Assembly (NCBI RefSeq): GCF_014656455.1
Contig: NZ_BNCL01000006.1
Span: 66,780-130,779, forward strand
Length of the DNA stretch: 64,000 nt
Reading direction: 5' to 3'
From: Paracoccus aerius
Lineage (GTDB): Bacteria > Pseudomonadota > Alphaproteobacteria > Rhodobacterales > Rhodobacteraceae
The translations under genes and the position numbers were made by a program. The notes below the pieces were generated by a model, which had not been told where the DNA came from, did not search any database, and saw only the letters and a list, made by a program, of their open reading frames with translations. Positions within the stretch are counted from its first letter, which is position 1. Each line of letters starts with the position of its first letter. Of this stretch, positions 44,574 to 53,819 are shown one piece after another.

Positions 44574-45380
44574 TCAGTCCAGCGACCAGCGGCACAGCCG
44601 CCGTTGCAGCAGGACCAGGACGGCATTGGCGGCAAGGCCCAGCCCCGCCATCAGCAGGATCGCCGCGAACATCAGCGGGATCTGGAAGTTGTACTGGGCG
44701 TTCATGACCTGGAAGCCGATGCCCTTGTTCGCGCCGATCATCTCGGCCGCGATCAGCAGCAGCAGCGCGGTGGTGGCCGACAAACGCAGGCCCACGAAGA
44801 TCGCAGGAACCGATGCGGGCAGGACGACCCGGCGGAACACCTGCAAGCGGCCCGCGCCATAGCTTTCGGCCATCTCGATCAGCTTGCGGTCCACCTGCTT
44901 GACGCCGCCGATGGTCGCCAGCAGCGTCGGGAACAGCGTGGCCCAGAAGATCACGAAGACCTTCGACGTCTCGCCCAGCCCCAGAAGCAGGATGAACACC
45001 GGATAAAGCGCCAGGGCCGAGGTTTGCCGGAACAGTTGCAGGATCGGGTCGAGCGCGCACTCGACCGGCCGCAACTGCCCCATCAGCAGCCCCAGGGGGA
45101 TCCCCAGGGCCACGGCCGCGCCGAAGGCCAGGCCGGCGCGTTGCAGGCTGATGGCGATGTCGTCCACCAGGGCACCGCTGGCGATGCCGGTCCACAGCGC
45201 GCCAAGGATGGCATCCAGCGGCGGCAGCACGGCCGGGCTGATCCAGCCCAGCGTGCCCGAAACCTGCCACAAGGCCAGGAAGGCGAACACCAGCCCATAG
45301 CGCGACAGGAAGGCGCGGACCGGCGGCGCGGGCAGTCCGCGGATGCGGCGGACCGGCGTGTCGAGATGTTGCAGCGTCAT
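44574..45380 (-). CDS. Sulfonate-type ABC transporter permease (SsuC-like)
   Basis: The 268-residue protein has about six helices and the family cytoplasmic loop (EMAESYGAGRLQVFRRVVLPAS). ALYPVFILLLGLGETSKVF is also typical. The start at 45380 is used because an in-frame Met follows the monooxygenase stop at 45385 closely; the longer frame has an Arg-rich artificial N-terminus. It forms the channel with the adjacent ATPase and binding protein. Confidence 0.9.
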   Translation of the reverse strand: MTLQHLDTPVRRIRGLPAPPVRAFLSRYGLVFAFLALWQVSGTLGWISPAVLPPLDAILGALWTGIASGALVDDIAISLQRAGLAFGAAVALGIPLGLLMGQLRPVECALDPILQLFRQTSALALYPVFILLLGLGETSKVFVIFWATLFPTLLATIGGVKQVDRKLIEMAESYGAGRLQVFRRVVLPASVPAIFVGLRLSATTALLLLIAAEMIGANKGIGFQVMNAQYNFQIPLMFAAILLMAGLGLAANAVLVLLQRRLCRWSLD

Positions 45381-45384
45381 GGCG

Positions 45385-46731
45385 TCACTCCGCCGCCTGG
45401 GCCGCCGCGCGGGCGGCCGCATGGCGGTTCACGGGGAAGGGCAGGCCAAGGTTCGCCCGCAGGGTCCGGCCTTCGTAGGCGGTGCGGAACAGGCCGCGGC
45501 GTTGCAGTTCCGGGATCACCAGGTCCACGAAATCGGTTAGCCCCGTCGGCAACCAGGGCGGCAGGATGTTGAAGCCATCCGCGCCTTCGTTCTCGAACCA
45601 GTCCTGAAGGATGTCGGCGATCTGGGTGGCGCTGCCGATCACGGTGTAATGCCCGCGGGCCGACGCCACCCACTGGTAAAGCTGCCGGATGGTGAAGTTG
45701 TTGTCGTCGGCGATCTGGCGGATCAGCGCCTGGCGCGACTTCATGCCTTCGGTCGGCGGCGCGGGGGGCAGCGGCCCGTCAAGGTCAAATCCCGACAGAT
45801 CCAGCGTGCCGCCGGTCAGGCCGTTCAGCAGGGAAATCCCGTCCTCGGGCAGGATCAGGCTTGTCAGTTGCTCGTATTTCTCACGCGCCTCGGATTCCGT
45901 GCGGCCCACGAAGGGCGACACGCCGGGCATGATCAGGACATGGTCCGGATCGCGCCCCAGCCCGCGGGCGCGGGCCTTGATGTCGCGGTAAAACTCTTGC
46001 GCCGTGTCCAGCCGCTGATGGGCGGTGAAGATCACCTCGGCCGTGGCAGCCGCCAGGCTGCGCCCGTCCTCGGATTGGCCGGCCTGGACGATCACCGGAT
46101 GACCCTGGGGCGACCGCGGCACGTTCAGCGGCCCCTCGACCTTGAAATGCTGGCCCTGGTGATGGGCGCGGTGCAGCTTGGCGCGGTCCAGGAAGGTGCC
46201 GCTGTCCTTGTCGCGGATGAAGATGTCGTCCTCGAAGCTGTCCCAGAGCTTGCGCACCACCTCGACATGCTCGGCCGCGCGGGAATAGCGGAAGGCATGG
46301 GGATGCTGGGTGTCCAGGTTGAAGTTGCGGGCGGCGGCCTCGGTCGCGGTGGTGACCACGTTCCAGCCCGCGCGCCCGCCCGAGATCAGGTCCAGCGAGG
46401 CGAACTTGCGCGCGGTATTGTAGGGTTCCTCATAGGTGGTCGACGCGGTGGCGATGAAACCCAGATGCGAGGTATGCGCCGACAATGCCGCAAACAGCGT
46501 CACAGGCTCGAACCCGGCGATGCGGGCCGGGCCGCCCTCGGAGGTGCCGCCGGTCGCCAGGCCGTCGGCCAGGAAATAGGCGTCGAACAGGCCGCGCTCG
46601 GCCTCTTGGGCAAGCCGGATGTGGAAGTCCAGGTTGACGGCGCCGTCTGCGGGCTGGTCGGGATGACGCCAGCTAGCGATGTGCTGGCCGCCGCCGGGAA
46701 GAAAGGCGCCAAGGCGGATCTTGCGGGTCAT
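45385..46731 (-). CDS. FMN-dependent monooxygenase, NtaA/SnaA/DszA (DmoA) family
   Basis: The 448-residue luciferase-like monooxygenase has the family N-terminus RKIRLGAFLPGGGQHIASWR, then LISGGRAGWNVVTTA (flavin site), HPVIVQAGQSEDGRSLAA and GHYTVIGSATQIADIL. Members oxidise nitrilotriacetate, sulfides, sulfones or related compounds using reduced FMN supplied by a partner reductase, here encoded just upstream. AGGAG sets the start at 46731. Substrate is probably an organosulfur compound; DmoA- or sulfone-type chemistry is inference. Confidence 0.9.
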   Translation of the reverse strand: MTRKIRLGAFLPGGGQHIASWRHPDQPADGAVNLDFHIRLAQEAERGLFDAYFLADGLATGGTSEGGPARIAGFEPVTLFAALSAHTSHLGFIATASTTYEEPYNTARKFASLDLISGGRAGWNVVTTATEAAARNFNLDTQHPHAFRYSRAAEHVEVVRKLWDSFEDDIFIRDKDSGTFLDRAKLHRAHHQGQHFKVEGPLNVPRSPQGHPVIVQAGQSEDGRSLAAATAEVIFTAHQRLDTAQEFYRDIKARARGLGRDPDHVLIMPGVSPFVGRTESEAREKYEQLTSLILPEDGISLLNGLTGGTLDLSGFDLDGPLPPAPPTEGMKSRQALIRQIADDNNFTIRQLYQWVASARGHYTVIGSATQIADILQDWFENEGADGFNILPPWLPTGLTDFVDLVIPELQRRGLFRTAYEGRTLRANLGLPFPVNRHAAARAAAQAAE

Positions 46732-46754
46732 GGGATGCTCCTGGAAAGGGATTG

Positions 46755-47333
46755 TCAAAGGGCGGCAAGCGCTGCGGGGCGTTCGATGCGCGGATCGACG
46801 CGTGGCTGGCCCAGCCAGGGGGCAAGCTGGTCCACCGCACGGTCCAGCCGCGCCAGCAGCGCGTCCGAGGAAGGCTGGCCGTCTCGGAAATCCGCGCCGC
46901 CGGCATAGACGCCGGTCGGCAGGACGGCGGCCTCGAAAAAGGCGAAAAGCGGGCGCAACTGGTGCTCGATCACCAGGGCGTGCCTGTCCCCGCCGCCGGT
47001 GGCGGTCAGCAGGACCGGCTTGCCCGCCAGAGCCTGGGGGTCGATCAGGTCGAACAGATGCTTGAACAGGCCGGTATAGCTGCCCTTGTAGACCGGGCTG
47101 CCGACGATCAGCGCGTCGGCCGACAGGATGTCATCCACGATGGCACGCCCCTTGGGATGCAGTTCCCCCAGTGATCCGGCCATGCCCAGCGACGGCTGGA
47201 GGTCCGACAGGTCATGGACAAAGGCCTCGGCCCCGAACCGGGCAGCGGCCCGGCGTGCCGCGTTTTCGACCAGGGCGCGGGTCCGCGACGGGTTGCTGAG
47301 GCTGCCTGCAAAGGCCGCGATGCGAAGGGTCAT
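46755..47333 (-). CDS. NAD(P)H-dependent FMN reductase (SsuE/MsuE-like)
   Basis: The 192-residue flavodoxin-like reductase has FAGSLSNPSRTRALVENA, the flavin loop VGSPVYKGSYTGLFKHLFDLI and LTATGGGDRHALVIEHQLRPL. It provides FMNH2 to the monooxygenase 23 bases downstream. TTAGGAG lies before the ATG. As first gene it is divergent from the leader-ORF/FAD gene at 47632, so the 298-base gap holds both promoters. Confidence 0.92.
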   Translation of the reverse strand: MTLRIAAFAGSLSNPSRTRALVENAARRAAARFGAEAFVHDLSDLQPSLGMAGSLGELHPKGRAIVDDILSADALIVGSPVYKGSYTGLFKHLFDLIDPQALAGKPVLLTATGGGDRHALVIEHQLRPLFAFFEAAVLPTGVYAGGADFRDGQPSSDALLARLDRAVDQLAPWLGQPRVDPRIERPAALAAL

Positions 47334-47631
47334 GAAGTTCTCCTAAATGACGATTGCAATTGTCGTGAATATCGCGCTGCCCTGCCCGATTGGCCATTCC
47401 AAAGACTGGCGCCTTTGGGGTCGAGGGCTGTCGGTGACGACCCCGGAAAGGGGAAATCCTTCTGCAAGGTCAAAAGCCCCGTCCGGACAAAATACGGGAT
47501 TGGCCCGTCTTGAAGGTCAGATCGTCCTACCCCTTGCCCTGTGCGGGGAATGTTATTTCCCTTCCTGCGCTGCATAGGGAACGAAAAATCACGATCTTCC
47601 TGCTAGAGTAATGACCAGAAGGAGATTGCTG

Positions 47632-47694
47632 ATGCCCCGAATGTCGCTTTCATCCACGTCTTGCCACGCCTGCTGCCCCGGTCGTCGCCCATGA
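47632..47694 (+). CDS. Cysteine-rich 20-residue leader ORF
   Basis: AGAAGGAGATTGCTG (a strong ribosome site) precedes ATG at 47632. The short frame MPRMSLSSTSCHACCPGRRP contains three cysteines in SCHACC and stops with TGA at 47692-47694. That stop overlaps the ATG of the next gene (ATGA, 47691-47694), which itself lacks a ribosome site. This is the layout of a translationally coupled leader peptide. Cysteine-rich leaders of this sort attenuate sulfur genes in some actinobacteria; a similar role here is inference. Its own function as a peptide is unlikely. Confidence 0.6.
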   Translation: MPRMSLSSTSCHACCPGRRP

Positions 47695-49055
47695 CCCGAA
47701 CCCTGCGCATGACACCCCCGCCAGCAGATGGGGCTGCCGCCCATATTGTCATCGTCGGTGGCGGTGCCAGCGGAGTGCTGATGGCCACGCATCTGCTGAC
47801 CCATCCGGGCCGCTTTCGCGTGACCATTGTCGAAGGGCGCAACATGCTGGGCTGCGGCATCGCCTATTCGACCGAGGATCCGCAGCATCTGCTGAATACG
47901 CGCGTCCAGAACATGAGCGCGTTTCCCGACGAGCCCGACCATTTCCGCCGCTGGCTGCGGACACGGGCCGGGCATGGGGACGCCCCGGCGGCCTTTGTCA
48001 GCCGCCCGACCTATGGTGCCTATCTGGCGGATCTTCTGTCGCCCTGGCAGGCGGATTCCTCGCGCCTGGCCTGCATCCGCCGGACATGCCTGCGCATTGA
48101 CAATGGCGGGACGGACATGACGATCCACCTGGACGACGGGCAGGTGCTGCGGGCCGATCATGTGGTGCTGGCGACGGGCCATGTCCTGCCCGAGCCTGAT
48201 CCCGCGGGCGTGCTGTCAGGCGCATGGGAACCGCCTGCCGACCTGGATCCCGACAGCAGGGTCATCATCATCGGCACGGGCCTGTCGATGGTGGACCAGG
48301 TGCTGTCGCTGATGAACCGCCGGCACCGCGGTGAGATCGTGGCGCTGTCGCGCCGCGGCCTGATGCCCCGACCCCATGCCCCGGCCAACCCCCTGCGGAT
48401 CGACAATGCCGACCTGCCGCCGGATGCTCGTGCCGTCACCCTGTTCCGCTGGGCCCGCGACCTTGCGCGGCAGGCGGAACGCGACGGCGGCAACTGGCGC
48501 GACGCCGTGGACGGCATCCGTCCGCATGTCAGCAGGCTGTGGGCGGCGATGCCCGTCGCGGAACGTGCGCGCTTCCTGCGCCATGCGGCGCCCTGGTGGG
48601 ACATCCACCGCCACCGGATGCCGCCGGAATCCGCGGCCCGGATCGCCGAAGCCATGGGAATGGGCCAATTGCGCCTGTTGCGCGGCCGCTTCCTGGAGGC
48701 GGGCCGCGAGGGGGACCGCTTGGTCGCCCGGATCGCCACCCCCGCCGGTCCCGCGCGGATCGAGGCCGGGCGCATCGTCGACTGCCGGGGCATCCGGCGC
48801 GATCCGCTTGAACACGCCTCGCCCCTGTTCGCGGCGCTGATTGCGGATGGCACTGCGCGGATCGACCCCATGCGGATCGGTCTGGACGTATCACCCGACT
48901 GCGGGGTCATCGACCGCATGGGCAGGCCATCCGCCCGGCTGCACGCCATCGGCCCTGTATCGCGCGCGGCCTTCTGGGAAATCACCGCGATCCCCGACAT
49001 CCGCGCACAGACCACCATCCTCGCGCGGCGGATTGCCGAAACCGTCACGGCCTGA
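47691..49055 (+). CDS. FAD/NAD(P)-binding protein (YdhS-like)
   Basis: The 454-residue flavoprotein has an N-terminal Rossmann motif IVIVGGGASGVLMATHLL, followed by EGRNMLGCGIAYSTEDP, AFPDEPDHFRRWL and a second nucleotide region VIIIGTGLSMVDQVLSLM. Typical of COG4529 proteins of unknown substrate. The ATG at 47691 overlaps the cysteine-rich leader ORF; no ribosome site is present, so expression probably depends on reading of the leader. Sulfur or redox linkage is possible from the divergent organosulfur operon, but unproven. Confidence 0.85.
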   Translation: MTRTLRMTPPPADGAAAHIVIVGGGASGVLMATHLLTHPGRFRVTIVEGRNMLGCGIAYSTEDPQHLLNTRVQNMSAFPDEPDHFRRWLRTRAGHGDAPAAFVSRPTYGAYLADLLSPWQADSSRLACIRRTCLRIDNGGTDMTIHLDDGQVLRADHVVLATGHVLPEPDPAGVLSGAWEPPADLDPDSRVIIIGTGLSMVDQVLSLMNRRHRGEIVALSRRGLMPRPHAPANPLRIDNADLPPDARAVTLFRWARDLARQAERDGGNWRDAVDGIRPHVSRLWAAMPVAERARFLRHAAPWWDIHRHRMPPESAARIAEAMGMGQLRLLRGRFLEAGREGDRLVARIATPAGPARIEAGRIVDCRGIRRDPLEHASPLFAALIADGTARIDPMRIGLDVSPDCGVIDRMGRPSARLHAIGPVSRAAFWEITAIPDIRAQTTILARRIAETVTA

Positions 49056-49532
49056 TCCCGCCGCGCCGGGACAGCGCCCTGTCAGAAAGCTGGCGGCGCT
49101 GCATCGAAAGCTGCTGCCTTCACCCCGTCCGCCTCTCGCCCGCTCATATTGTCATAGACCGGTGCCAATCCATGACGATATCCGCAAGCACGACGCAGAC
49201 TTCTGTTGCGGGCCGAGAAAGGCGGGCTTCAAGCTGGACTTCGGCGGCGACACCGCGGGCCTGTTCATGAAACATCTGCGCCGGCCGGGCTCTTGCTTCG
49301 ACGCGGGCGCAAGCCAGTCGACAATCGACGGCGAGGTGAAGCCGGCACGCAGCCAGGTGCGGGAGATCACCGGGCTGCGGACCTGATCGGGCAGGACGTC
49401 GCGGACCGGGTCGGCAAGTGCTGCGGCCTGGGGTCGGACACGACCAAGGATCCCGGCCCGTGGGAAGGCGAGCAGCGCAACATGTGGAAGCCGACGCACC
49501 CGCCCGGCCGGCGAACCGGGCGGGCAGTCCCG
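49056..49532. other. Gene-poor stretch, possibly a decayed coding remnant
   Basis: The 477 bases lie between two convergent genes. Plus-strand frames carry protein-like fragments that change frame: DDIRKHDADFCCGPRKAGFK runs to a stop at 49386, and another frame then offers ADLIGQDVADRVG and GPWEGEQRNMWK up to about 49500. This could be a frameshifted gene or chance coding. No family was recognised and no intact start with ribosome site is seen. Confidence 0.35.
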
Positions 49533-50432
49533 TCACGCCAGATGCGTCCTGAACCAGTCCAACGTCCGGTCCCAGGCTAGATTTGCAGCGGCCTCGTCAT
49601 AGCGGGGCGTGGAGTCGTTGTGGAAGCCGTGGTTCGTGCCGGGATAGACATGGGCCTCGTAGCGCTTGCCGTGTTCCTTCAGCGCGGCCTCGTAGGCGGG
49701 CCAGGTGGCGTTCACGTTCTCGTCCGTCTCGGCGAAATGGAACAGCAGGGGCGCCTGGATCCTGGGCACATCCTCGACCGGGGCCTGGCGGCCATAGAAG
49801 GGCACGGCTGCGGCCAGTTCGGGATAGGCGATGGCCGCCGCGTTCGACACGCCCCCGCCATAGCAGAAGCCGGTGATGCCCACCTTGTCGGTTGTCATGT
49901 CGCTGGCCATCAGGAACTCGATGGCGGCGAAGAAGTCGTTCATCAGCCTTTCCGGATCGACCTGACGCTGCAATTCGCGACCCTGTTCGTCATTGCCCGG
50001 ATAGCCCCCCTGCGAGGTCAGCCCGTCCGGCGCAAGAGCCACGAAGCCGGCCTTGGCGACCCGGCGGGCCACGTCCTCGATATAGGGGTTCAGGCCGCGG
50101 TTCTCGTGGACGACCACCACGGCCGGCACGGGCGTGTCATTGGCCACGCCGTCGGTGGCGGGACGGACCAGATAGGCGCGCACCTCTCCGTGGCCCTGGG
50201 GCGACGGATAGGTGATGTATTCGGCCAGGATGCCCGGATCGGTGAAAGCCACCTGCTGGGCAAGGGCGTAGTTCGGGCTGAGGGTGTTCAGCAGGGCAAG
50301 CGCGGTCATGCCGCCCACGGTGTATTTCGCGGCGCGGTCCAGGAATTCGCGCTTGGTGATGCGTCCATGGGCATAGCCGTCATACAGTTCCAGCAGTTCG
50401 GGCGGAAAATCCTTGGCGGTCAGTCGTGTCAT
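49533..50432 (-). CDS. Dienelactone hydrolase family protein (exported)
   Basis: The 299-residue alpha/beta hydrolase has an N-terminal region with TKREFLDRAAKYTVGG followed by hydrophobic residues, resembling a twin-arginine-type signal. The hydrolase core has nucleophile Cys in GITGFCYGGG, the Asp region FAETDENVN and His in NHGFHND. Members hydrolyse dienelactone or related esters; here the exported form may act on other substrates. The start at 50432 follows CAGGGGATC. The gene faces the gene-poor stretch. Confidence 0.85.
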   Translation of the reverse strand: MTRLTAKDFPPELLELYDGYAHGRITKREFLDRAAKYTVGGMTALALLNTLSPNYALAQQVAFTDPGILAEYITYPSPQGHGEVRAYLVRPATDGVANDTPVPAVVVVHENRGLNPYIEDVARRVAKAGFVALAPDGLTSQGGYPGNDEQGRELQRQVDPERLMNDFFAAIEFLMASDMTTDKVGITGFCYGGGVSNAAAIAYPELAAAVPFYGRQAPVEDVPRIQAPLLFHFAETDENVNATWPAYEAALKEHGKRYEAHVYPGTNHGFHNDSTPRYDEAAANLAWDRTLDWFRTHLA

Positions 50433-50516
50433 GGAAAGATCCCCTGTTTGCGTGTGGCGGGATCCTAGCGGCGGATCGCGGCGGGTGGGGATCACAGTTT
50501 GGACAGCGGCGGCAGG

Positions 50517-50891
50517 TCAGTCGTCCAGCAGCGCCACGTCATAGGCGCGGAACTGCCGGTTCACGGACACCAGCGTCAACCGCTCGGCCCCTGCCTGGGC
50601 GATCAGCAGGCGGTCGAAGGGATCGGCGTGATGCTGGGGCAAGGCTGCCACCGCACGGGCATGGACCCATGTGACCGGCAGGGGCTGTGCGCCTGCGGCA
50701 AGCCCCCGATCGAACAGGTCATGCGGCACGTCCAGCTTGCCAAGGCCCGCCTTGATTGACACCTCCCAGACGGAGGCGACGCTGATGTGGACGGATTCGG
50801 CGGCGCCAATGGCTTCCCGCAGTCGAGGCGGAAGGCGCGGGTCGTCCAGCATCGCCCACAGGACGATGTGGGTGTCCAGAAGCAGCCTCAT
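50517..50891 (-). CDS. PIN-domain toxin, VapC-like
   Basis: The 124-residue PIN protein has LLLDTHIVLWAM with Asp6, VWEVSIKAGLGKL and DPFDRLLIAQA, giving the acidic cluster of a Mg-dependent ribonuclease. Four-base overlap (50888-50891) with the antitoxin gene upstream fits a TA operon. The target RNA cannot be inferred. Confidence 0.9.
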   Translation of the reverse strand: MRLLLDTHIVLWAMLDDPRLPPRLREAIGAAESVHISVASVWEVSIKAGLGKLDVPHDLFDRGLAAGAQPLPVTWVHARAVAALPQHHADPFDRLLIAQAGAERLTLVSVNRQFRAYDVALLDD

Positions 50892-51130
50892 CCTGGCAGG
50901 ATGCGGCTGGCCCGGAACAGGTCGGCAACTTGGTCGTCGCCTTCGTCCATGTCGTCGGGAAGCCGGAATTGTCCCTTGGCGCAGCCGATCAAGCTGTTGC
51001 CACGGGCGGGCGAGGCGGTCAGGCGCGCCACGGGGCGGCCATAGCGGGTGAGTTCGATCTCCTCGCCCGCCTCGGCGCGGCGGATCAGGTCCGCGAACTG
51101 GGCCTTGGCTTCGGCAATGGCAATCCGCAT
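50888..51130 (-). CDS. Antitoxin, Phd/YefM-type
   Basis: The 80-residue partner has the family N-terminus AIAEAKAQFADLIRRAEAGEEIELTRYGRPVARL, a dimerising DNA-binding fold, followed by a toxin-neutralising acidic tail (DDMDEGDDQVADLF). It should repress its own operon. Confidence 0.88.
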   Translation of the reverse strand: MRIAIAEAKAQFADLIRRAEAGEEIELTRYGRPVARLTASPARGNSLIGCAKGQFRLPDDMDEGDDQVADLFRASRILPG

Positions 51131-51161
51131 GGCATGTCCCCTTTTCTGACCAAGATGTAGG

Positions 51162-53762
51162 TCACGATGGGTCGGTGCGCAAGATCGCGGCCTGCGGCTT
51201 GCCAGCTTGAAACGGGCCTTGCGTCACCCGATCCAGGATCAGCGGCATCAGCCCGCCCATCGCCAGCGTCTCGACTTCCAGTTGGGTTTCGATGGCAGCT
51301 TGGGCCTCGAAAACCTCCACCGCTCCGAAAGCCCGGCGCAGCGTCACCCGGACCTGCGTGCGGGGTGACAGCAAGGCGGGGTCAAGGTCGATGTCGATCC
51401 TGTCGTTGGCCGTCAGGGCCAGCGACTGCGGGGTGACGCCCGCAGGCAGGCGCAGCGGAACGATCCCCATGCCGATCAGGTTGGCGCGGTGGATGCGCTC
51501 GAAACCCGCGGCCAGCACTGCACGCGTGCCCAGCAGCGCCGCGCCCTTGGCCGCCCAATCGCGCGACGATCCCATGCCATAGCGTTCGCCCGCGACGATC
51601 ACCACGGGCATCCCTTCCGCGCGATAAAGGTCGGCCGCCTGCCACAGCGGCATGATCTGGCCGTCGGGCAGGATCGTGCTGCCGGGCGGAATGCCGGGGG
51701 CCAGCAGGTTCCGCACCGCGCGGTTGGTGAACAGCCCCCGCAGCATCGCCTGCCAGTTTCCCCGGCGCGAGGAATAGACGTTGAGGTCATGGACCGGATC
51801 GCCCTGTTCCACCAGATGACGGCCCGCGTCGCTGTCCCGCGGGATCGCGCCTGCGGGCGAGATATGGTCGGTCGTGATGTCGTCCCCCAGCACCAGGATC
51901 GGCGCGGCGCTGATCCGGGGGTCGCGCGGACCCGCAAAGCCCGCGAAGGGCGGACGGCGGATATAGGTCGAGGCCGGATCCCACGGGAACAGCGGTGTCG
52001 AGGGTGCATCCAGGTCACGCCACATTGCGCTTGCCTCGGCCCCGTCATAGGCGGCCTGATAATCGGCACTGTCGATGGCTTGGGCAAGGGCCGCGTCGAT
52101 CTCGGCCCCCGTGGGCCAGATGTCCGACAGGTGGACGCCCGGTGCGATGGGATCGCGCAGGATATCGCGTTCCACATCGCCTGCAAGCGCGAAGGCCACT
52201 ACCAGTGGCGGCGAGGCAAGGAAGCCTGCGTCCAGTTGCGGATGGACGCGGCCGGGAAAGTTGCGGTTGCCGGACAGGACGGCCACCTGCAGTCGCCCCT
52301 CGGCCTGGGCTTGGATCGCCGTGTCCGGCAGCCGGCCGGAATTGCCGATGCAGGTGGTGCAGCCATAGCCCACGATGCCAAAGCCTATGGCCTCGAGATC
52401 CTCCAGCAGGCCGGCCCGGCGCAGATAGCGTTCGGCGGTGGGCGATCCGGGCGCAAGTGAGGTCTTCACATGGCCGGGCGGGCGCAGGCCAAGCGCACGG
52501 GCCTTGCGCGCGACCAGGCCGGCGGCGACCAGCAGGCGCGGATCGCTGGTATTGGTGCAACTGGTGATGGCCGCGATGGCGACGGCCCCATCCGGGGACT
52601 GTCCCTCGGGGGCGGGCTGGGCTGCGCCGCGCAGGGCGGCGGTCGCCTGGGCCGTGGCGGATGCCGGGATCCGGTCCTGCGGGCGGCGGGGACCAGCCAG
52701 GCTGACTTCGACTGTCGAGAGGTCCAGCGTCAGGCTGTCGGTGAAGACCGGGGTTTCCGTCGGATCGAACCAGAGGCCCTGGCGGCGGCAATACCCCTCG
52801 ACGATGGCGCAATGATCCGCAGGGCGCCCGGTCTGGCGCAGATAGGCGATGGTGGCGGCATCGACAGGAAAGAAGCCCGTATTCGCCCCGAACTCGGGTG
52901 TCATGTTGGCGACGACCGCCCGGTCGCCCGCCGACAGGGTGGAAACACCCGGTCCGAAAAACTCGACGAAGCGGTCGGAAAGGTCGATCCGGCGCAGCCG
53001 TTCCGTCACCGTCAGCGCAAGGTCCGTCGCCGTCACGCCCTCGGGCAGCCGTCCCGTCAGCCTGACGCCGACCACCTCGGGCACGCGCAGCATGACGGGC
53101 ATCCCGAAGAACACGCTTTCGGCCTCGATTCCGCCGACGCCCCAGCCCAGGACGCCGATGCCGTTGATCATGGGCGTATGGCTGTCGGTGCCGATCAGCG
53201 TGTCGGGCATCATCCAGCCGTCGCGCGTGGTGACGACGCTCGCCAGCCGTTCCAGGTTCAGCGTATGCATGATGCCTGTGCCGGGCGGATGGACACGGAA
53301 GTTCGACAGGGCATTCGTCGCCCATTTCATGAAGCGATAGCGTTCGCCGTTGCGGCGGTATTCGTTGGCGATGTTGCGTTCCATCGCGCCGGGGCTGGCA
53401 TAGGCATCAACGGCCAGCGAATGATCGGTGGAGACATCGACGGGCAGCACCGGGTTCAGCAATGCCGGGTCATGGCCTGCCTCGGCCAGGGCGGACCGCA
53501 TGGCGGCGATGTCGACGAGGGCGGGGCCGCAAGTGGTGTCGTGCATCAGCACGCGGCCCGGTTGGAACGGGATCTCGGCCGTGCTGCTGCCGGTCTTCAG
53601 CCAGTTCAGGATCGCTTGCCGTCCCTGTTCCGGATCTGACGAGGCGCGCAGCAGGTTTTCCAGCAGCAGGCGGTGGATATGCGGCAGGCGCCGAAGGTCC
53701 GCGCCGGCGGCGGCGGGCAGGTCGATGATCCGGCATCCGCCATATGTCGTTACATGCTGCAT
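51162..53762 (-). CDS. Aconitase family hydratase (AcnA-like, accessory)
   Basis: The 866-residue protein has the [4Fe-4S] ligands in AAITSCTNTSDPR and GYGCTTCIGNSG. Active-site segments are SHTPMINGIGVLGWGVGG, VYSSRRGNWQAMLRGLF, YGMGSSRDWAAKGAALLG and the domain-4 IHRANLIGMGIVPL. Length is slightly below typical AcnA. It isomerises citrate, methylcitrate or related tricarboxylates. Placement beside a GntR regulator and TctCBA suggests use in catabolism of an imported tricarboxylate rather than the central cycle. ATG 53762 (MQHVTTYGG) is used; an upstream ATG at 53795 overlaps nothing and lacks a ribosome site. Confidence 0.9.
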   Translation of the reverse strand: MQHVTTYGGCRIIDLPAAAGADLRRLPHIHRLLLENLLRASSDPEQGRQAILNWLKTGSSTAEIPFQPGRVLMHDTTCGPALVDIAAMRSALAEAGHDPALLNPVLPVDVSTDHSLAVDAYASPGAMERNIANEYRRNGERYRFMKWATNALSNFRVHPPGTGIMHTLNLERLASVVTTRDGWMMPDTLIGTDSHTPMINGIGVLGWGVGGIEAESVFFGMPVMLRVPEVVGVRLTGRLPEGVTATDLALTVTERLRRIDLSDRFVEFFGPGVSTLSAGDRAVVANMTPEFGANTGFFPVDAATIAYLRQTGRPADHCAIVEGYCRRQGLWFDPTETPVFTDSLTLDLSTVEVSLAGPRRPQDRIPASATAQATAALRGAAQPAPEGQSPDGAVAIAAITSCTNTSDPRLLVAAGLVARKARALGLRPPGHVKTSLAPGSPTAERYLRRAGLLEDLEAIGFGIVGYGCTTCIGNSGRLPDTAIQAQAEGRLQVAVLSGNRNFPGRVHPQLDAGFLASPPLVVAFALAGDVERDILRDPIAPGVHLSDIWPTGAEIDAALAQAIDSADYQAAYDGAEASAMWRDLDAPSTPLFPWDPASTYIRRPPFAGFAGPRDPRISAAPILVLGDDITTDHISPAGAIPRDSDAGRHLVEQGDPVHDLNVYSSRRGNWQAMLRGLFTNRAVRNLLAPGIPPGSTILPDGQIMPLWQAADLYRAEGMPVVIVAGERYGMGSSRDWAAKGAALLGTRAVLAAGFERIHRANLIGMGIVPLRLPAGVTPQSLALTANDRIDIDLDPALLSPRTQVRVTLRRAFGAVEVFEAQAAIETQLEVETLAMGGLMPLILDRVTQGPFQAGKPQAAILRTDPS

Positions 53763-53819
53763 CGCCCATCCCCCGCTGTCGCGGCAGGATAGCATTAAGT
53801 GATCATTAAATGCAATCGG

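Noticed and set aside
47557..47581. TTCCCT/AGGGAA inverted repeat before the leader ORF
   Set aside because: Six-base arms 13 bases apart are too common to call a site without conservation data.
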